NCBI RefSeq assembly: GCF_000817815.1
Contig: NZ_JPRD01000036.1
Coordinates: forward strand, 1-64,000
Source: Vibrio owensii CAIM 1854 = LMG 25443
GTDB taxonomy: Bacteria; Pseudomonadota; Gammaproteobacteria; Enterobacterales; Vibrionaceae
Direction: 5' to 3'
Length of the DNA: 64,000 bases
This document shows positions 8,575-17,942 of this stretch, piece by piece (within the stretch, counting starts at the first letter, position 1; each line of letters opens with the position of its first letter). The notes under the pieces are model-generated. The model did not search any database. It was given only the letters and a program-made list of their open reading frames with translations, and had not been told where the DNA came from. The position numbers and the translations under genes were made by a program.

Positions 8575-9766
8575 ACACCCACTGACCAGCAACAAAGCCG
8601 CTCGACCAGCACCATTGGAAGTTATAGCCGCCTAACCAGCCAGTTACGTCCATCACTTCACCGATGAAGTACAAGCCTTTGATGTTCTTACATTCCATGG
8701 TTTTTGAAGACAGGTGATCGGTATCTACGCCGCCTAAGGTCACTTCTGCAGTGCGGTAACCTTCTGTGCCATTCGGTGCGACTGCCCAGTTTTCTAGACG
8801 CTCAACGATGGTTACCATCTCTTTCTGGTTGAACTGCTTAAGTGGTTTGTCTGCTAATTCTTTACGTTCAATCAGCACTTCAACCAAACGCTTTGGTAGC
8901 ACTTTTGCTAGCGTGTTCTTCAACGATTGGTTTGGATGCTTCTCGCGGCTGCGTTCTAGTAGTTCAGCGATGTCGTCGTTTGGTACAAGGTTAATCGTCA
9001 CCTTCTGACCCGCTTTCCAGAATGACGAAATCTGCAGTACCGACGGCCCCGACAAGCCGCGGTGAGTAAACAGCAATGCTTCTTTGAACATAGTGCCGTC
9101 TTGCGCGGTGATTTCTGCCGGGATCGCGATGCCCGATAGTTCAGCGAAATCTTCTTTGTCTTCTTTATGCAGCGTAAACGGTACCAAACCTGCTGTAGTG
9201 GTAATTACCGGAAGCTCGAACTGCTCAGCAATCTTATAGCCGAATGGTGTCGCGCCCAATTTAGGCATCGACAGGCCGCCCGTTGCTACCACCAAAGATT
9301 CACATTCGATGTTTTCAGTACCAGCATGCAGACGGAAGCCCGCATCGGTTTTCTCAATCGAATGTACATCACATTGGTAGCGTTGTTGGATGTTTGGCAT
9401 ATCGCATTCTGCTAGTAGCATCTTAACGATGTCTTTTGCAGTAAACGCATCAACACAGAACAGCTGCCCGTGATCGCGCTCTTCAAACTCGATACCATGC
9501 TTGCTGACCATCGAGATAAAGTCCCAGTTGGTGTACTGAGACAACGCCGATTTCACGAAGTGTGGGTTTTGGCATAAGTAGTTGCTCGCTGAGACGTCGT
9601 AGTTAGTGAAGTTACAACGACCACCACCTGAGATAAGGATTTTACGTCCTGGCTTTTTCGCATGATCCAGTACGAGCACACTGCGTCCGCGTTTGCCTGC
9701 TTCTGCTGCACACATCAAACCCGCCGCACCTGCGCCAATTACAACAACATCAAATTTCTTACTCAT
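8573..9766 (-). CDS. yhiN: YhiN family FAD/NAD(P)-binding oxidoreductase
   Basis: 397 residues of the HI0933/YhiN flavoprotein family, whose reaction is not established. The FAD-binding dinucleotide fold is at the N-terminus (VVVIGAGAAGLMCA) with GRKILISGGGRCNFTN next, a family signature. The C-terminus ends GEVMDVTGWLGGYNFQWCWSSGF. That conserved 3' coding region is the landmark used by some Tn7-like elements. The stop codon abuts the transposon, separating the gene from its terminator at 2210-2234. The ATG at 9766 follows a moderate ribosome-binding region. Confidence 0.93.
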   Translation of the reverse strand: MSKKFDVVVIGAGAAGLMCAAEAGKRGRSVLVLDHAKKPGRKILISGGGRCNFTNYDVSASNYLCQNPHFVKSALSQYTNWDFISMVSKHGIEFEERDHGQLFCVDAFTAKDIVKMLLAECDMPNIQQRYQCDVHSIEKTDAGFRLHAGTENIECESLVVATGGLSMPKLGATPFGYKIAEQFELPVITTTAGLVPFTLHKEDKEDFAELSGIAIPAEITAQDGTMFKEALLFTHRGLSGPSVLQISSFWKAGQKVTINLVPNDDIAELLERSREKHPNQSLKNTLAKVLPKRLVEVLIERKELADKPLKQFNQKEMVTIVERLENWAVAPNGTEGYRTAEVTLGGVDTDHLSSKTMECKNIKGLYFIGEVMDVTGWLGGYNFQWCWSSGFVAGQWV

Positions 9767-9820
9767 GGGTAACGCTCAATTACTTATTTAGATTGGTTTG
9801 TCCAAAATCCAAAAATAAAA

Positions 9821-9845
9821 AAGGATGTGCGTAATGCACATCCTT
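9821..9845 (-). terminator. Terminator downstream of uspB
   Basis: Hairpin AAGGATGTGC / GCACATCCTT. On the minus strand it is followed by a T run (complement of the A run at 9811-9820). Confidence 0.75.
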
Positions 9846-9920
9846 GCTTTCTGCGGGCGCTATTCTAACGACAAAAGTCGAGCGGGAAAAGCGCTTAAAT
9901 TCCAAGCACAGCTTGCTGGC

Positions 9921-10244
9921 TTAAAGAATGAAGGCAGCCAGTAGGGTCACACCAAGTAAAGCGGTCGATAAAATGAATAACCCGCGCACCCTTTCGCATT
10001 TGCCAGTAAAGATCTCATCATGATGATGGTGATACTCTTTACTCTTAATGTAATGGTACAGCCGCACCTGTTTGGTGACGTTACCATGGGTGGTGAAAAA
10101 TCCATTGCCATCCACTTGCTGATAAAGCAAAGGATGCGCTTCACGCATGATGTAAATTAAAGAACGAAGAGCGGTAAGATAACGGACCATGTTTACTCCC
10201 GTTACTACCATTAGCGCAAATAAGATTGTGTCTCCACTGATCAT
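9921..10244 (-). CDS. uspB: Universal stress protein B
   Basis: 107 residues (E. coli UspB 111), a small inner-membrane protein with a transmembrane helix at each end (about 5-23 and 88-106) and a histidine-rich middle (YHHHHDE). In E. coli it is RpoS-dependent and affects ethanol tolerance in stationary phase; its molecular job is unknown. It lies divergently from uspA as in enterobacteria, but here a ferritin gene stands between the two. Confidence 0.9.
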   Translation of the reverse strand: MISGDTILFALMVVTGVNMVRYLTALRSLIYIMREAHPLLYQQVDGNGFFTTHGNVTKQVRLYHYIKSKEYHHHHDEIFTGKCERVRGLFILSTALLGVTLLAAFIL

Positions 10245-10334
10245 CTTTTCCTCCCTACATCTTCAACGATGCTCAAGAGATAAAGACGATCAATGCTTCG
10301 TCCTTAACCCGCTGCTTACCGCGTCGGGAACACG

Positions 10335-10862
10335 TTATGCAGCTGGAGCACCCATAATTGAAGATGAACCTTCTTTTGCCATTTGTGCTAGATCTTTATC
10401 GATGAAGAACAATGCTTTACCGTCTTCACCAACTAATTCGATCTTATCTAAAATCCCTTTAAACAACTTCTCTTCTTCGTGCTGTTCAGCCACGTACCAC
10501 TGTAGGAAGTTAAACGTTGAGTAGTCTTGGCTTGTAAATGCAACATGCGCCAATTTGTTGATCTTTTCCGTGATCATTTGCTCATGTTCGTAGGTTTCAC
10601 GGAAAACATCGCCAAGGCTAGCAAAGTCATGCTTAGGTGCTTCAATCGCACCTAGGATTGGCATTGAGCCAGTTTCACTTACATAAGTGAAAAGACGTTG
10701 CATGTGCTCCATTTCTTCTACGGCGTGAGCGCGTAAAAATTCAGCCGCACCTTCAAAACCTTTGTCTTCACACCAAGCACTCATTTGTAAGTATAGATTG
10801 GATGAGAAAAATTCTAGGTTAATTTGCTCATTCAATTGTTCAACCATAGTTTGAGACAGCAT
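10335..10862 (-). CDS. ftnA: Non-haem ferritin
   Basis: 175 residues with the four-helix ferritin fold: NLEFFSSNLYLQMSAWCEDKGFEGAAEFLRAHAVEEMEHM-type helices (visible as EFFSSNLYLQMSAW and AVEEMEHMQRLF) and QWYVAEQHEEEKLFK later on. The ferroxidase residues Glu17, Glu50, His53, Glu94 and Gln127 of the FtnA class have counterparts at about these positions. It stores iron as a ferric mineral in a 24-mer shell and limits oxidative damage. Its place between two stress genes fits stationary-phase or oxidative-stress expression. The start at 10862 has a GGAGT on the minus strand a few bases upstream. Confidence 0.92.
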   Translation of the reverse strand: MLSQTMVEQLNEQINLEFFSSNLYLQMSAWCEDKGFEGAAEFLRAHAVEEMEHMQRLFTYVSETGSMPILGAIEAPKHDFASLGDVFRETYEHEQMITEKINKLAHVAFTSQDYSTFNFLQWYVAEQHEEEKLFKGILDKIELVGEDGKALFFIDKDLAQMAKEGSSSIMGAPAA

Positions 10863-11018
10863 GTTAACTCCTATTTATGTGCATGCGTTTTGCGCCACTA
10901 TAACATGATTACAGTGGCAACACTTTGTACCTACGATATTGATATGAGATCACTTCAGCAAAATTATCTGAGACTTAGTGCTAATCTGACACTATGACCT
11001 TATCAAGGAGATAGCAAT

Positions 11019-11444
11019 ATGAGTTACAAACACGTACTTGTGGCAGTCGACCTCTCAGACGACAGTAAAGTGTTGATTAAGAAAGCCGTGTCACTGGCTA
11101 AACCTCTGGATGCGAAAGTCTCTTTCATTCATATCGATGTGAATTACGCCGAGCTTTACACCGGGCTTATCGACATCAACATGGCGGAGGCGCAACACCA
11201 AGCGATGGAAGCGTCTCGTACACAGTTAGCGAATTTTGAAGAATACGCAGAGTATCCAATCACGCATACGTTAGTCGGTAGCGGTGATTTGAGTAACGAG
11301 CTGTGCGATACCATTCAGGACTACAATATTGATTTGGTGGTTTGTGGTCATCACCAAGATTTCTGGAGCAAGATTCTTTCGTCGACGCGACAGCTTATTA
11401 ACTGCTCACCTGTCGATATGCTGGTCGTACCGCTAAAAGACTGA
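11019..11444 (+). CDS. uspA: Universal stress protein A
   Basis: 141 residues, start MSYKHVLVAVDLSDDSK, the standard UspA opening, with DLVVCGHHQDFWSKILSST and PVDMLVVPL at the end. UspA is a cytoplasmic dimer induced by growth arrest and stress. The Gx2Gx9G(S/T) ATP-binding motif of the ATP-binding subclass is not present in standard form, as in E. coli UspA. A strong AAGGAGA precedes the ATG. Confidence 0.93.
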   Translation: MSYKHVLVAVDLSDDSKVLIKKAVSLAKPLDAKVSFIHIDVNYAELYTGLIDINMAEAQHQAMEASRTQLANFEEYAEYPITHTLVGSGDLSNELCDTIQDYNIDLVVCGHHQDFWSKILSSTRQLINCSPVDMLVVPLKD

Positions 11445-11514
11445 TTTGCGTTGGCGTGACCTTAAAACTTGGTTAGACTGCGGGCACATTTGTTGTTGAT
11501 AAAGATTCTCATCC

Positions 11515-12393
11515 ATGGCTTATCTATCCGCAGTTACCCTACTTTGGGCATTCTCATTTAGCCTGATCGGCGTTTACCTTGCCGGTCAGGTTGACTCTTG
11601 GTTCTCTGTTTTCATGCGCGTTGCGCTGGCGAGCTTAGTCTTCATTCCTTTCTTAAAATTCCGTGGCGTAAGCAAATCTCTGATCGCGAAATTGATGATC
11701 GTAGGCGGCTTCCAACTCGGCTTAATGTATTGCTTCTACTACCAGTCTTTCCTACTCCTTTCTGTACCAGAAGTTCTGCTGTTCACCGTATTTACCCCTA
11801 TTTACGTAACCTTGATTTATGACTTCTTGAAAGGTCGATTCTCGCCTTGGTATTTGGTTACGGCGGCGATTGCAGTGCTGGGGGCGGCGTGGATTAAGTT
11901 TGCGGGCATCAATGAAAACTTCTTGATGGGCTTTTTGGTCGTACAAGGAGCGAACCTGTGTTTTGCCATCGGTCAGGTCGGCTATAAATACATTATGGAA
12001 ACCGAGTCGGTTGAACTGCCGCAGCACACGGTATTTGGCTACTTCTACTTGGGTGCATTGTGCGTAGCGACCGTCGCCTTTGCTCTGATGGGTAACTTAG
12101 ACAAGATGCCAACCACAGCAACACAATGGGGTATTCTGACTTACCTTGGTTTGATTGCATCAGGCTTTGGTTACTTTGCGTGGAACAAAGGCGCAACCAT
12201 GGTCAACGCGGGTGCACTTGCGGTAATGAACAACGCACTCGTCCCTGCTGGTTTGATTGTGAATATCGTGATTTGGAATCGCGATGTTGATGTGACGCGA
12301 CTTGCCATTGGTGGTGCGATCATCATGCTATCACTGTGGATCAACGAAACTTGGGTGAAAAAACGCGTAGAGATGAGTTACGCCAACAAGTAA
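11515..12393 (+). CDS. EamA/DMT-family permease
   Basis: 292 residues, ten predicted transmembrane helices arranged as two five-helix EamA repeats. The start MAYLSAVTLLWAFSFSLIGVY is characteristic of a metabolite exporter of the drug/metabolite transporter superfamily. The substrate cannot be read from sequence; family members move amino acids, carboxylates or amines. It is a single gene between uspA and a bidirectional terminator. It stands at the same relative place as dtpB in the E. coli gene order but is unrelated to it. Confidence 0.85.
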   Translation: MAYLSAVTLLWAFSFSLIGVYLAGQVDSWFSVFMRVALASLVFIPFLKFRGVSKSLIAKLMIVGGFQLGLMYCFYYQSFLLLSVPEVLLFTVFTPIYVTLIYDFLKGRFSPWYLVTAAIAVLGAAWIKFAGINENFLMGFLVVQGANLCFAIGQVGYKYIMETESVELPQHTVFGYFYLGALCVATVAFALMGNLDKMPTTATQWGILTYLGLIASGFGYFAWNKGATMVNAGALAVMNNALVPAGLIVNIVIWNRDVDVTRLAIGGAIIMLSLWINETWVKKRVEMSYANK

Positions 12394-12423
12394 CACAGCT
12401 AATCCTACAAACATTTCGACAAT

Positions 12424-12455
12424 AAAAAACGCTCTCCAACTGGAGAGCGTTTTTT
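12424..12455. terminator. Bidirectional terminator
   Basis: AAAAAACGCTCTCC / GGAGAGCGTTTTTT, a strong symmetric hairpin between the convergent permease and Lys-rich protein genes. Confidence 0.9.
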
Positions 12456-12462
12456 GATTCGA

Positions 12463-13062
12463 TTAATGCACTTTGGCTTGCGAGCTTGTGCTCATCAACG
12501 TGTTTGGTGGCGTTGGCAGCAACACCTCTAGTTTGGCATTTCGCGCTTCAAGCTTGCGCTGGCGTTTGAGCCATTTTTGCTGCTTTTTGGCTAACTTAAG
12601 CAACTTCTTCTGCTGCTTGTAATGTTTCTTAACCGCTTTCTTCGCCTTCTTCAGCGCTTTCTTATCTGACAAATCAAACATAGCTGGCGCCTCTAGCTTA
12701 GTGGTTGAGGTTACGGATGCGACTTTTGCTGCCAGTTTTTTCTCTTTCACTCGTTCCACAACACGTTTAACGATCGCGGCTTTCTCTGCGCTTTGCTCAG
12801 ACGCCATGATGATTGGGGTATCTTGAGTAAGAGATGAGGTTGGCAGTGCTTCCGCCAATAGACCACAAGCCTGTTGCTCGGATAGCGGTTTGTCTTGGCA
12901 CTTTTGAGGTGGAATCGCGGCAGGCTTACACAAGGTGTTTTTCGAGGCAGAAGAACGAGCACAAGAGCGGCAGACAAACTTAGGTGCTACCACCAAGCGG
13001 TGAATGTCACCCAAACTCTCAGCAATCTGTTTGCGGCTCATCTTACATAAACGTTTCGCCAT
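12463..13062 (-). CDS. Hypothetical Lys-rich protein with Cys pairs
   Basis: About 199 residues when started at MAKRLCKMSRKQIAES, seven codons inside the longest frame; that start gives the more conserved-looking N-terminus. The N-terminal third has an FVCRSCARSSA pair and two further cysteines (TLC, KCQD), a possible zinc site. The region around 120-190 is highly basic and helical (KKALKKAKKAVKKHYKQQ...) and may bind nucleic acid or form a coiled coil. I do not recognise a named family. It stands alone, convergent with the permease and upstream of nothing obvious, so context does not help. Confidence 0.6.
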   Translation of the reverse strand: MAKRLCKMSRKQIAESLGDIHRLVVAPKFVCRSCARSSASKNTLCKPAAIPPQKCQDKPLSEQQACGLLAEALPTSSLTQDTPIIMASEQSAEKAAIVKRVVERVKEKKLAAKVASVTSTTKLEAPAMFDLSDKKALKKAKKAVKKHYKQQKKLLKLAKKQQKWLKRQRKLEARNAKLEVLLPTPPNTLMSTSSQAKVH

Positions 13063-13269
13063 GCTACTACTCCAGCTTCCCAATTCTCGACTGTTTTACT
13101 CTACGGCATCACACAAGTGAAATAATAATAATTCTTAGTTAGATATACAGTCAGTATGCCGAATTAGCAAGAGAAAAGTATCAATAAGCAGAGCAAACAC
13201 CAGATACAAACACAGCGCCAAATTAGGCGCTGTGAGAAGAAGTTTTGTGTCGTCAGACGTTTAGTCGAA

Positions 13270-14049
13270 CTACGCCATTGATGCCTTCACATACACATCA
13301 AAACGGTTCTTTTTAGTTTCGATTGCCATGCTCGGCTTTTGCTCATCAAGCCAGTTGGCGTAATCAGGGCGTTTGACCACCACACGCTTACTCGCCAATG
13401 CCATAGCTGGAGCCAGCAAGCCATCCGCATCAAGATCTGCACCAACCAGAGATTGGAAGACGCGCATCTCTTTTTTCACCAATGCCGATTTCTTTTTGTT
13501 TTCAGGGTGCGGGTACATTGGATCGAGATAAACCACATCTGGCTGAACGAAGTCTTTATCTTGCGCCAATTGTTCCAACGCATCATGGCTAGAAGCGTGA
13601 ATCAAAGACATGCGCTCTGATACCCAAGTACCGATTTCTGGATCGTGTTTCGCACGAGCCAAACCGTCATCCAACAATGCTGCGACTACAGGGTGACGCT
13701 CAACCATTTGGACTTTACAGCCCAACGACGCCAATACGAACGCATCGCGCCCTAAACCAGCAGTGCCATCCAGTACGGTTGGGGTTGCGCCTTTGTTCAA
13801 ACCCGCCGCTTTCGCGATTGCCTGACCTTTACCGCCACCGAATTTGCGACGATGCCCTACTGCACCACCAATCAAATCCACAAAGATTGCACCCAGCTTT
13901 GGCTCATCTACTTTACGCAGCTCTAAACGCTCTGTCGTTAGGACTAAGGCAAAGTCACTGTCATCAGTGTGAGAAAGCTGCCAACGCGCAGCGAGTTCAT
14001 CAAGGTGAGACTGTTGAGATGGGTCTTCACAAATCAATTGCAGTTGCAA
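13270..14049 (-). CDS. rsmJ: 16S rRNA (guanine1516-N2)-methyltransferase
   Basis: 259 residues aligning well with E. coli RsmJ (YhiQ): AARWQL, LELRKVDEPKLGAIFVDLIGGAVGHRRKFGGGKG, then the SAM-binding TVLDGTAGLGRDAFVLASLGC, VYLDPMYPH (the DPxY-type catalytic motif) and KKSALVKKEMRVFQSLVGADLDADG, each easy to see. It methylates G1516 of 16S rRNA. The start is a TTG at 14049 chosen because it matches the homologous N-terminus. It holds the E. coli-like position near prlC. rsmJ ends are themselves used by other Tn7-like elements, but none is present here. Confidence 0.93.
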   Translation of the reverse strand: MQLQLICEDPSQQSHLDELAARWQLSHTDDSDFALVLTTERLELRKVDEPKLGAIFVDLIGGAVGHRRKFGGGKGQAIAKAAGLNKGATPTVLDGTAGLGRDAFVLASLGCKVQMVERHPVVAALLDDGLARAKHDPEIGTWVSERMSLIHASSHDALEQLAQDKDFVQPDVVYLDPMYPHPENKKKSALVKKEMRVFQSLVGADLDADGLLAPAMALASKRVVVKRPDYANWLDEQKPSMAIETKKNRFDVYVKASMA

Positions 14050-14151
14050 AAGGAGGCTCCAGTAAAATCGGTTTAACTGGCGCTGAGTGTATACCCAACC
14101 CGCCTCTAATTGCTAGGCTGGGGAGAAGTTAGATGACGTTCGTCTGGATGG

Positions 14152-17100
14152 TTAAAGTTGCTGAAGTTCGTCAACCAGCTCAGCCAAAGGTTTAGGATGC
14201 CCAATGCCATAACCTTGCCCATAGTCGACACCAAGCTCGATCAGCAGCTCTCTGACTTGGTCATTCTCAACAAATTCCGCCACCGTGACCTTGCCCATCA
14301 GCTTGGCTAAGTCGTTGATTGAACGCACCATCACGCGGTCCATCTCGTTTACGTTGATATCTCGCACGAAAAGACCATCAATTTTCACGATATCGACTGG
14401 AAGCTGCTTTAAGTAGCCGAAAGAAGACAAGCCAGAACCAAAATCGTCCAATGCAATCAAACAGCCCAGCGTGCGCACGCGAGTAAAGAAGCCGAGTGCT
14501 TGGTCGATGTTGCTCATCGCTGCGGTTTCAGTAATTTCTAAACAGATCTTCTCACAAGGAATCGAAGACGACTGCAAACGCTCTAACAGGAAGTCGATAA
14601 ACTCTTGATTCCCCATCGACTGACCGGACAAGTTGATCGCGCAGCGTCCGAGTTTTTCTACTATCTCTGGGCGAGCTTCAAACCACTCTAGGGTTTGGGT
14701 GATCACTTGTTTATCAATCCAATGCGCGATGTTGTAGCGTTCAGAGGCTGGGATAAAAACACCAGGAGACAAGTAATTGCCCTGTGCATCACGAATACGT
14801 ACCAGAATCTCAAAGCACAATGGTGAGCCTTCACCGCTCAAGTTAACAATGCGCTGAGCAAACAGTTCAAGACGCTTACTCGATAGCGCTTCGTGCACCA
14901 GATTAACGCTCTGCATCTCTAACTGGCGACGTTGCAGCTCTTCGTTATCTAAGCTGAATAGGTTATAGCGATTGCGTCCCTGCTCTTTGGCAACATGACA
15001 CGCGGAATCTGCTTGAGCGTGGACCATTTGTGGCGTTTCGGCGGTGTGGTCAATGATACGAATGCCCACTGAGCAACTCATAAACAGTTGTGTGTCTTCC
15101 CAACGGAAAAGCTGTTCGCTCAAGGTCGTGATAATCTGCTTCGCCACATTAATCGCACCGTGCTCATCGCAATCTTTCAACAACACAGCAAATTCATCAC
15201 CGCCCATGCGTGCCAAGACTGCATTGTATGGCAGTACCTCTTCCAACATGCTGGCACAGAACTGAATAGCCGCATCACCCGCATCGTGACCCACGGTGTC
15301 GTTAAGCACTTTGAGCTGGTCGAGATCGAGGTACAACATTGCATGCACGCGACGGTGGCTTTCTACTTCTCGCAGTGCGGTTTGCAGCTCCAGCTCGAAA
15401 TAGTTGCGGTTGTAGGTGTCGGTCAGCAAGTCATAGCGTGCTTGGTACTCTAACTGCTTGGCGAGCTTCTTGGTTTCGGTAATGTCTTCACCAACGATCA
15501 GCAGTTGGTCGGAATCTCTTAATGGGCGAATGTTTTCACGTACCCAAACACGATGACCATCCGCATGACGATATTCGATTTCGCGACGCCAAACGCCGTG
15601 CATCACTTGCTGTGGTTGTAGTAGCACTTGGCGCGGGATCAGCGCTTTTTCGTCCGAATAGAACTCACGTAGGCGATGCCCCAGCATATCCAATGGCTGA
15701 TACCCCAAAAGCTGCTGAGCAAAACGGTTCACTTCCTGAATGCGGTTATTGTTATCTAACGTCACCATCATTACCGGCTGCTGCTCGTAGTAGTTACGCA
15801 AACTCGATTCACGTTGGTAGAGCTTATCTTCCATCGCTTTACGGCTGGTAATGTCACGCGCTTCAAACAAGTATTGCTCTTGATTTGCCACTTGCTGAGA
15901 AAACGGTTTGAGGGACACTTCCAGCACCATAGCTCCATGTTCTTTACTCCAGATCTCCGTTTCAAAAGTGGAGACTTGGCGATGACTGGATTGGAAGTAA
16001 TTAGCAAGTAGCTGGCGTGCTTCTTCGCTCCAGTTTTTATGATGCCAAAGCGGACGATCGAGACGCATATCCTGATGATTGAGTAACGATTGCAGACGAT
16101 CGTTACCGGATTTAAGCAAACCATGTTGGTCGAGAATGCCCATGTACTGCATGCTCTGGTCAAACACTGACTCTAAAATCGTCTGGCTTTCGCGAGCAAT
16201 ACTTTCGCTGCGACGAATGCGATGCAGGTAGTAACTAAGCAACATAATCACGATGGTCATCGCCACCAGCACACTGCCAAACAGTTTAATTTCTCGGGCG
16301 TAACGCTCAGTAAATTCCACCGGCTTATTGAAGAACACCGACGAGGCTTCTTGTTCTGCGCCTAAACCCCAACGCACAACCGATTGATAGTCGAGTTTGA
16401 TGTCCGATTCTGCACGCACAATCGCAGGCAAAGGTTGCTGTGGGTTATCCAGCACTTGCGCCAACAACTTCGCAGCTTCAAAACCTTGGCGATAGCCGGT
16501 TTGAATCACACCGCCGACTGCACCATGCCCAAGTCCAATATCGTGCACCATAAACAGCGGCGCATTAGAGGCTTGGTTGATATCACGCCAGTCTTTATCG
16601 GTCGCAACATTACCGTGAATATCGCGGTAGTAAGTCCAAAACAGCACTACGTTATCGATGTTCATTTGCGAGACTTGTTGTTTTAAGTCGTCTACTGTTT
16701 CCGGCACTAAATGACGGATTTTGTCGCGATATGCTGGGTTATCATCAAGAAAGTCTTCGATCTGAGCACGAAGTGCCGCACCAGTAACAGAATGGTCACT
16801 GACAATAAGGATCTGTTTGTGGGTCGGATGCAAACGCTCAATCAAGGCGAGGTTGGCGGACAGATCGACGTCTTCAATCACGCCCGTCGCCTTCAACCCC
16901 TGATGCAGTGCAGGATGATAGTTATTGATACCACAGAAAATCACCGGTGTATCTTTGATAACCGAAGACAAACGCTGCATCAAAGCAAGTGCATTGTTAT
17001 CGCTGACCACGATCGAGTCAAAATGCTCTTCGCTCAGTTTGGTGCGATAAAGGGACTCCAGCTGATTAAAGAAGTGCTGGCTTTGACTGCGCTTGGAATC

Positions 17101-17277
17101 GAGATACAACACGCGCGTATCAAGCTGTCGCCCCTCAAGCTGCTGGGTGAAACCACGCTGGATAGAATCAGTCCAGAAGAAACCTTGATGGTAAGAGTGA
17201 ACAACGAGGACTTTTTGCTCTTGCGCCGCAGCGACAACACTGAACATGATCGCTATGCAAAACAGAAAAAATGGCAC
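14152..17277 (-). CDS. Membrane GGDEF-EAL protein with ABC-type periplasmic sensor and PAS domains
   Basis: 1041 residues. Signal peptide (1-18), a periplasmic ABC substrate-binding-like domain (about 20-310, KVLVVHSYHQGFFWTDSI), a transmembrane helix near 335-352, two PAS domains (about 365-615), GGDEF (about 620-785) and EAL (about 800-1041). The GGDEF loop is MGGDEF, so cyclase activity is possible. The EAL signature reads EIL, keeping the metal-binding Glu, and the ITETAA, DDFGSG and KIDGLFV motifs of active phosphodiesterases are all present. It probably adjusts cyclic-di-GMP in response to a small periplasmic ligand. The GTG start has GGAG five bases upstream. Confidence 0.88.
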   Translation of the reverse strand: MPFFLFCIAIMFSVVAAAQEQKVLVVHSYHQGFFWTDSIQRGFTQQLEGRQLDTRVLYLDSKRSQSQHFFNQLESLYRTKLSEEHFDSIVVSDNNALALMQRLSSVIKDTPVIFCGINNYHPALHQGLKATGVIEDVDLSANLALIERLHPTHKQILIVSDHSVTGAALRAQIEDFLDDNPAYRDKIRHLVPETVDDLKQQVSQMNIDNVVLFWTYYRDIHGNVATDKDWRDINQASNAPLFMVHDIGLGHGAVGGVIQTGYRQGFEAAKLLAQVLDNPQQPLPAIVRAESDIKLDYQSVVRWGLGAEQEASSVFFNKPVEFTERYAREIKLFGSVLVAMTIVIMLLSYYLHRIRRSESIARESQTILESVFDQSMQYMGILDQHGLLKSGNDRLQSLLNHQDMRLDRPLWHHKNWSEEARQLLANYFQSSHRQVSTFETEIWSKEHGAMVLEVSLKPFSQQVANQEQYLFEARDITSRKAMEDKLYQRESSLRNYYEQQPVMMVTLDNNNRIQEVNRFAQQLLGYQPLDMLGHRLREFYSDEKALIPRQVLLQPQQVMHGVWRREIEYRHADGHRVWVRENIRPLRDSDQLLIVGEDITETKKLAKQLEYQARYDLLTDTYNRNYFELELQTALREVESHRRVHAMLYLDLDQLKVLNDTVGHDAGDAAIQFCASMLEEVLPYNAVLARMGGDEFAVLLKDCDEHGAINVAKQIITTLSEQLFRWEDTQLFMSCSVGIRIIDHTAETPQMVHAQADSACHVAKEQGRNRYNLFSLDNEELQRRQLEMQSVNLVHEALSSKRLELFAQRIVNLSGEGSPLCFEILVRIRDAQGNYLSPGVFIPASERYNIAHWIDKQVITQTLEWFEARPEIVEKLGRCAINLSGQSMGNQEFIDFLLERLQSSSIPCEKICLEITETAAMSNIDQALGFFTRVRTLGCLIALDDFGSGLSSFGYLKQLPVDIVKIDGLFVRDINVNEMDRVMVRSINDLAKLMGKVTVAEFVENDQVRELLIELGVDYGQGYGIGHPKPLAELVDELQQL

Positions 17278-17392
17278 ATCAACTCCATGACTTCAGAGCT
17301 ACCTCGCGGTTATCCCTGCGTAAACCTTGTGAATCCTGTCCGCTGTGAGTATAAAATGAACTTTAAACCTCATACCCAACGGAAATAATTGT

Positions 17393-17857
17393 ATGAATAC
17401 GAGCTTGCCTAAACTCGACGATCTCGATCGCGCGATTCTCAAAACTCTGATGGCGGATGCGCGTAAGCCTTACGCGGAAATGGCAAAACAGTTTAATGTC
17501 AGTCCAGCGACCATCCACGTTCGTATCGAGAAAATGAAAGCGGCGGACATCATCGAAGGTACTGAGGTAATCGTCAATACCAAAAAGCTAGGATATGACG
17601 TATGTTGCTTTATCGGCATCAACTTGAATGCCGCGCGCGACTATCATTCAGCGCTAGAAAAGCTCAATGCCCTCGATGAAGTGGTAGAAGCTTACTACAC
17701 CACGGGCGCGTATAACATATTCGTCAAATTGATGTGCAAGTCGATTGAAGAGCTGCAATTTGTATTGATTGATAAGCTTCAAGCGATCGACGAAGTGCAA
17801 TCCACCGAGACGCTGATCTCGCTGCAAAACCCGATCAATCGCAGCGTAAATCCATAA
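17393..17857 (+). CDS. asnC: AsnC-family transcriptional regulator
   Basis: 154 residues of the Lrp/AsnC family: N-terminal winged helix (LDDLDRAILKTLMADARKPYAE, then VSPATIHVRIEKMK) and a C-terminal RAM ligand domain (about 70-150, VVEAYYTTGAYNIFVKL). The pattern matches AsnC, which in E. coli activates asnA and responds to asparagine. asnA is not adjacent here, so the asparagine role is from the family only. It is monocistronic and ends in a strong bidirectional terminator. Confidence 0.85.
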   Translation: MNTSLPKLDDLDRAILKTLMADARKPYAEMAKQFNVSPATIHVRIEKMKAADIIEGTEVIVNTKKLGYDVCCFIGINLNAARDYHSALEKLNALDEVVEAYYTTGAYNIFVKLMCKSIEELQFVLIDKLQAIDEVQSTETLISLQNPINRSVNP

Positions 17858-17894
17858 CACTCTGAATCAGATACTAAAAGCTGAATCTAAGAAC

Positions 17895-17927
17895 AAAAAA
17901 ATGGGCAACCACTTGGCTGCCCATTTT
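17895..17927. terminator. Bidirectional terminator asnC / prlC
   Basis: AAATGGGCA / TGCCCATTT stem with A run before and T run after, between convergent genes. Confidence 0.88.
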
Positions 17928-17942
17928 CATTCTCAATCGAGA

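Noticed and set aside
14044..17388. Plus-strand ORFs opposite rsmJ and the GGDEF-EAL gene
   Set aside because: They are antisense shadows of strongly conserved genes and show no recognisable domain or ribosome-binding site.
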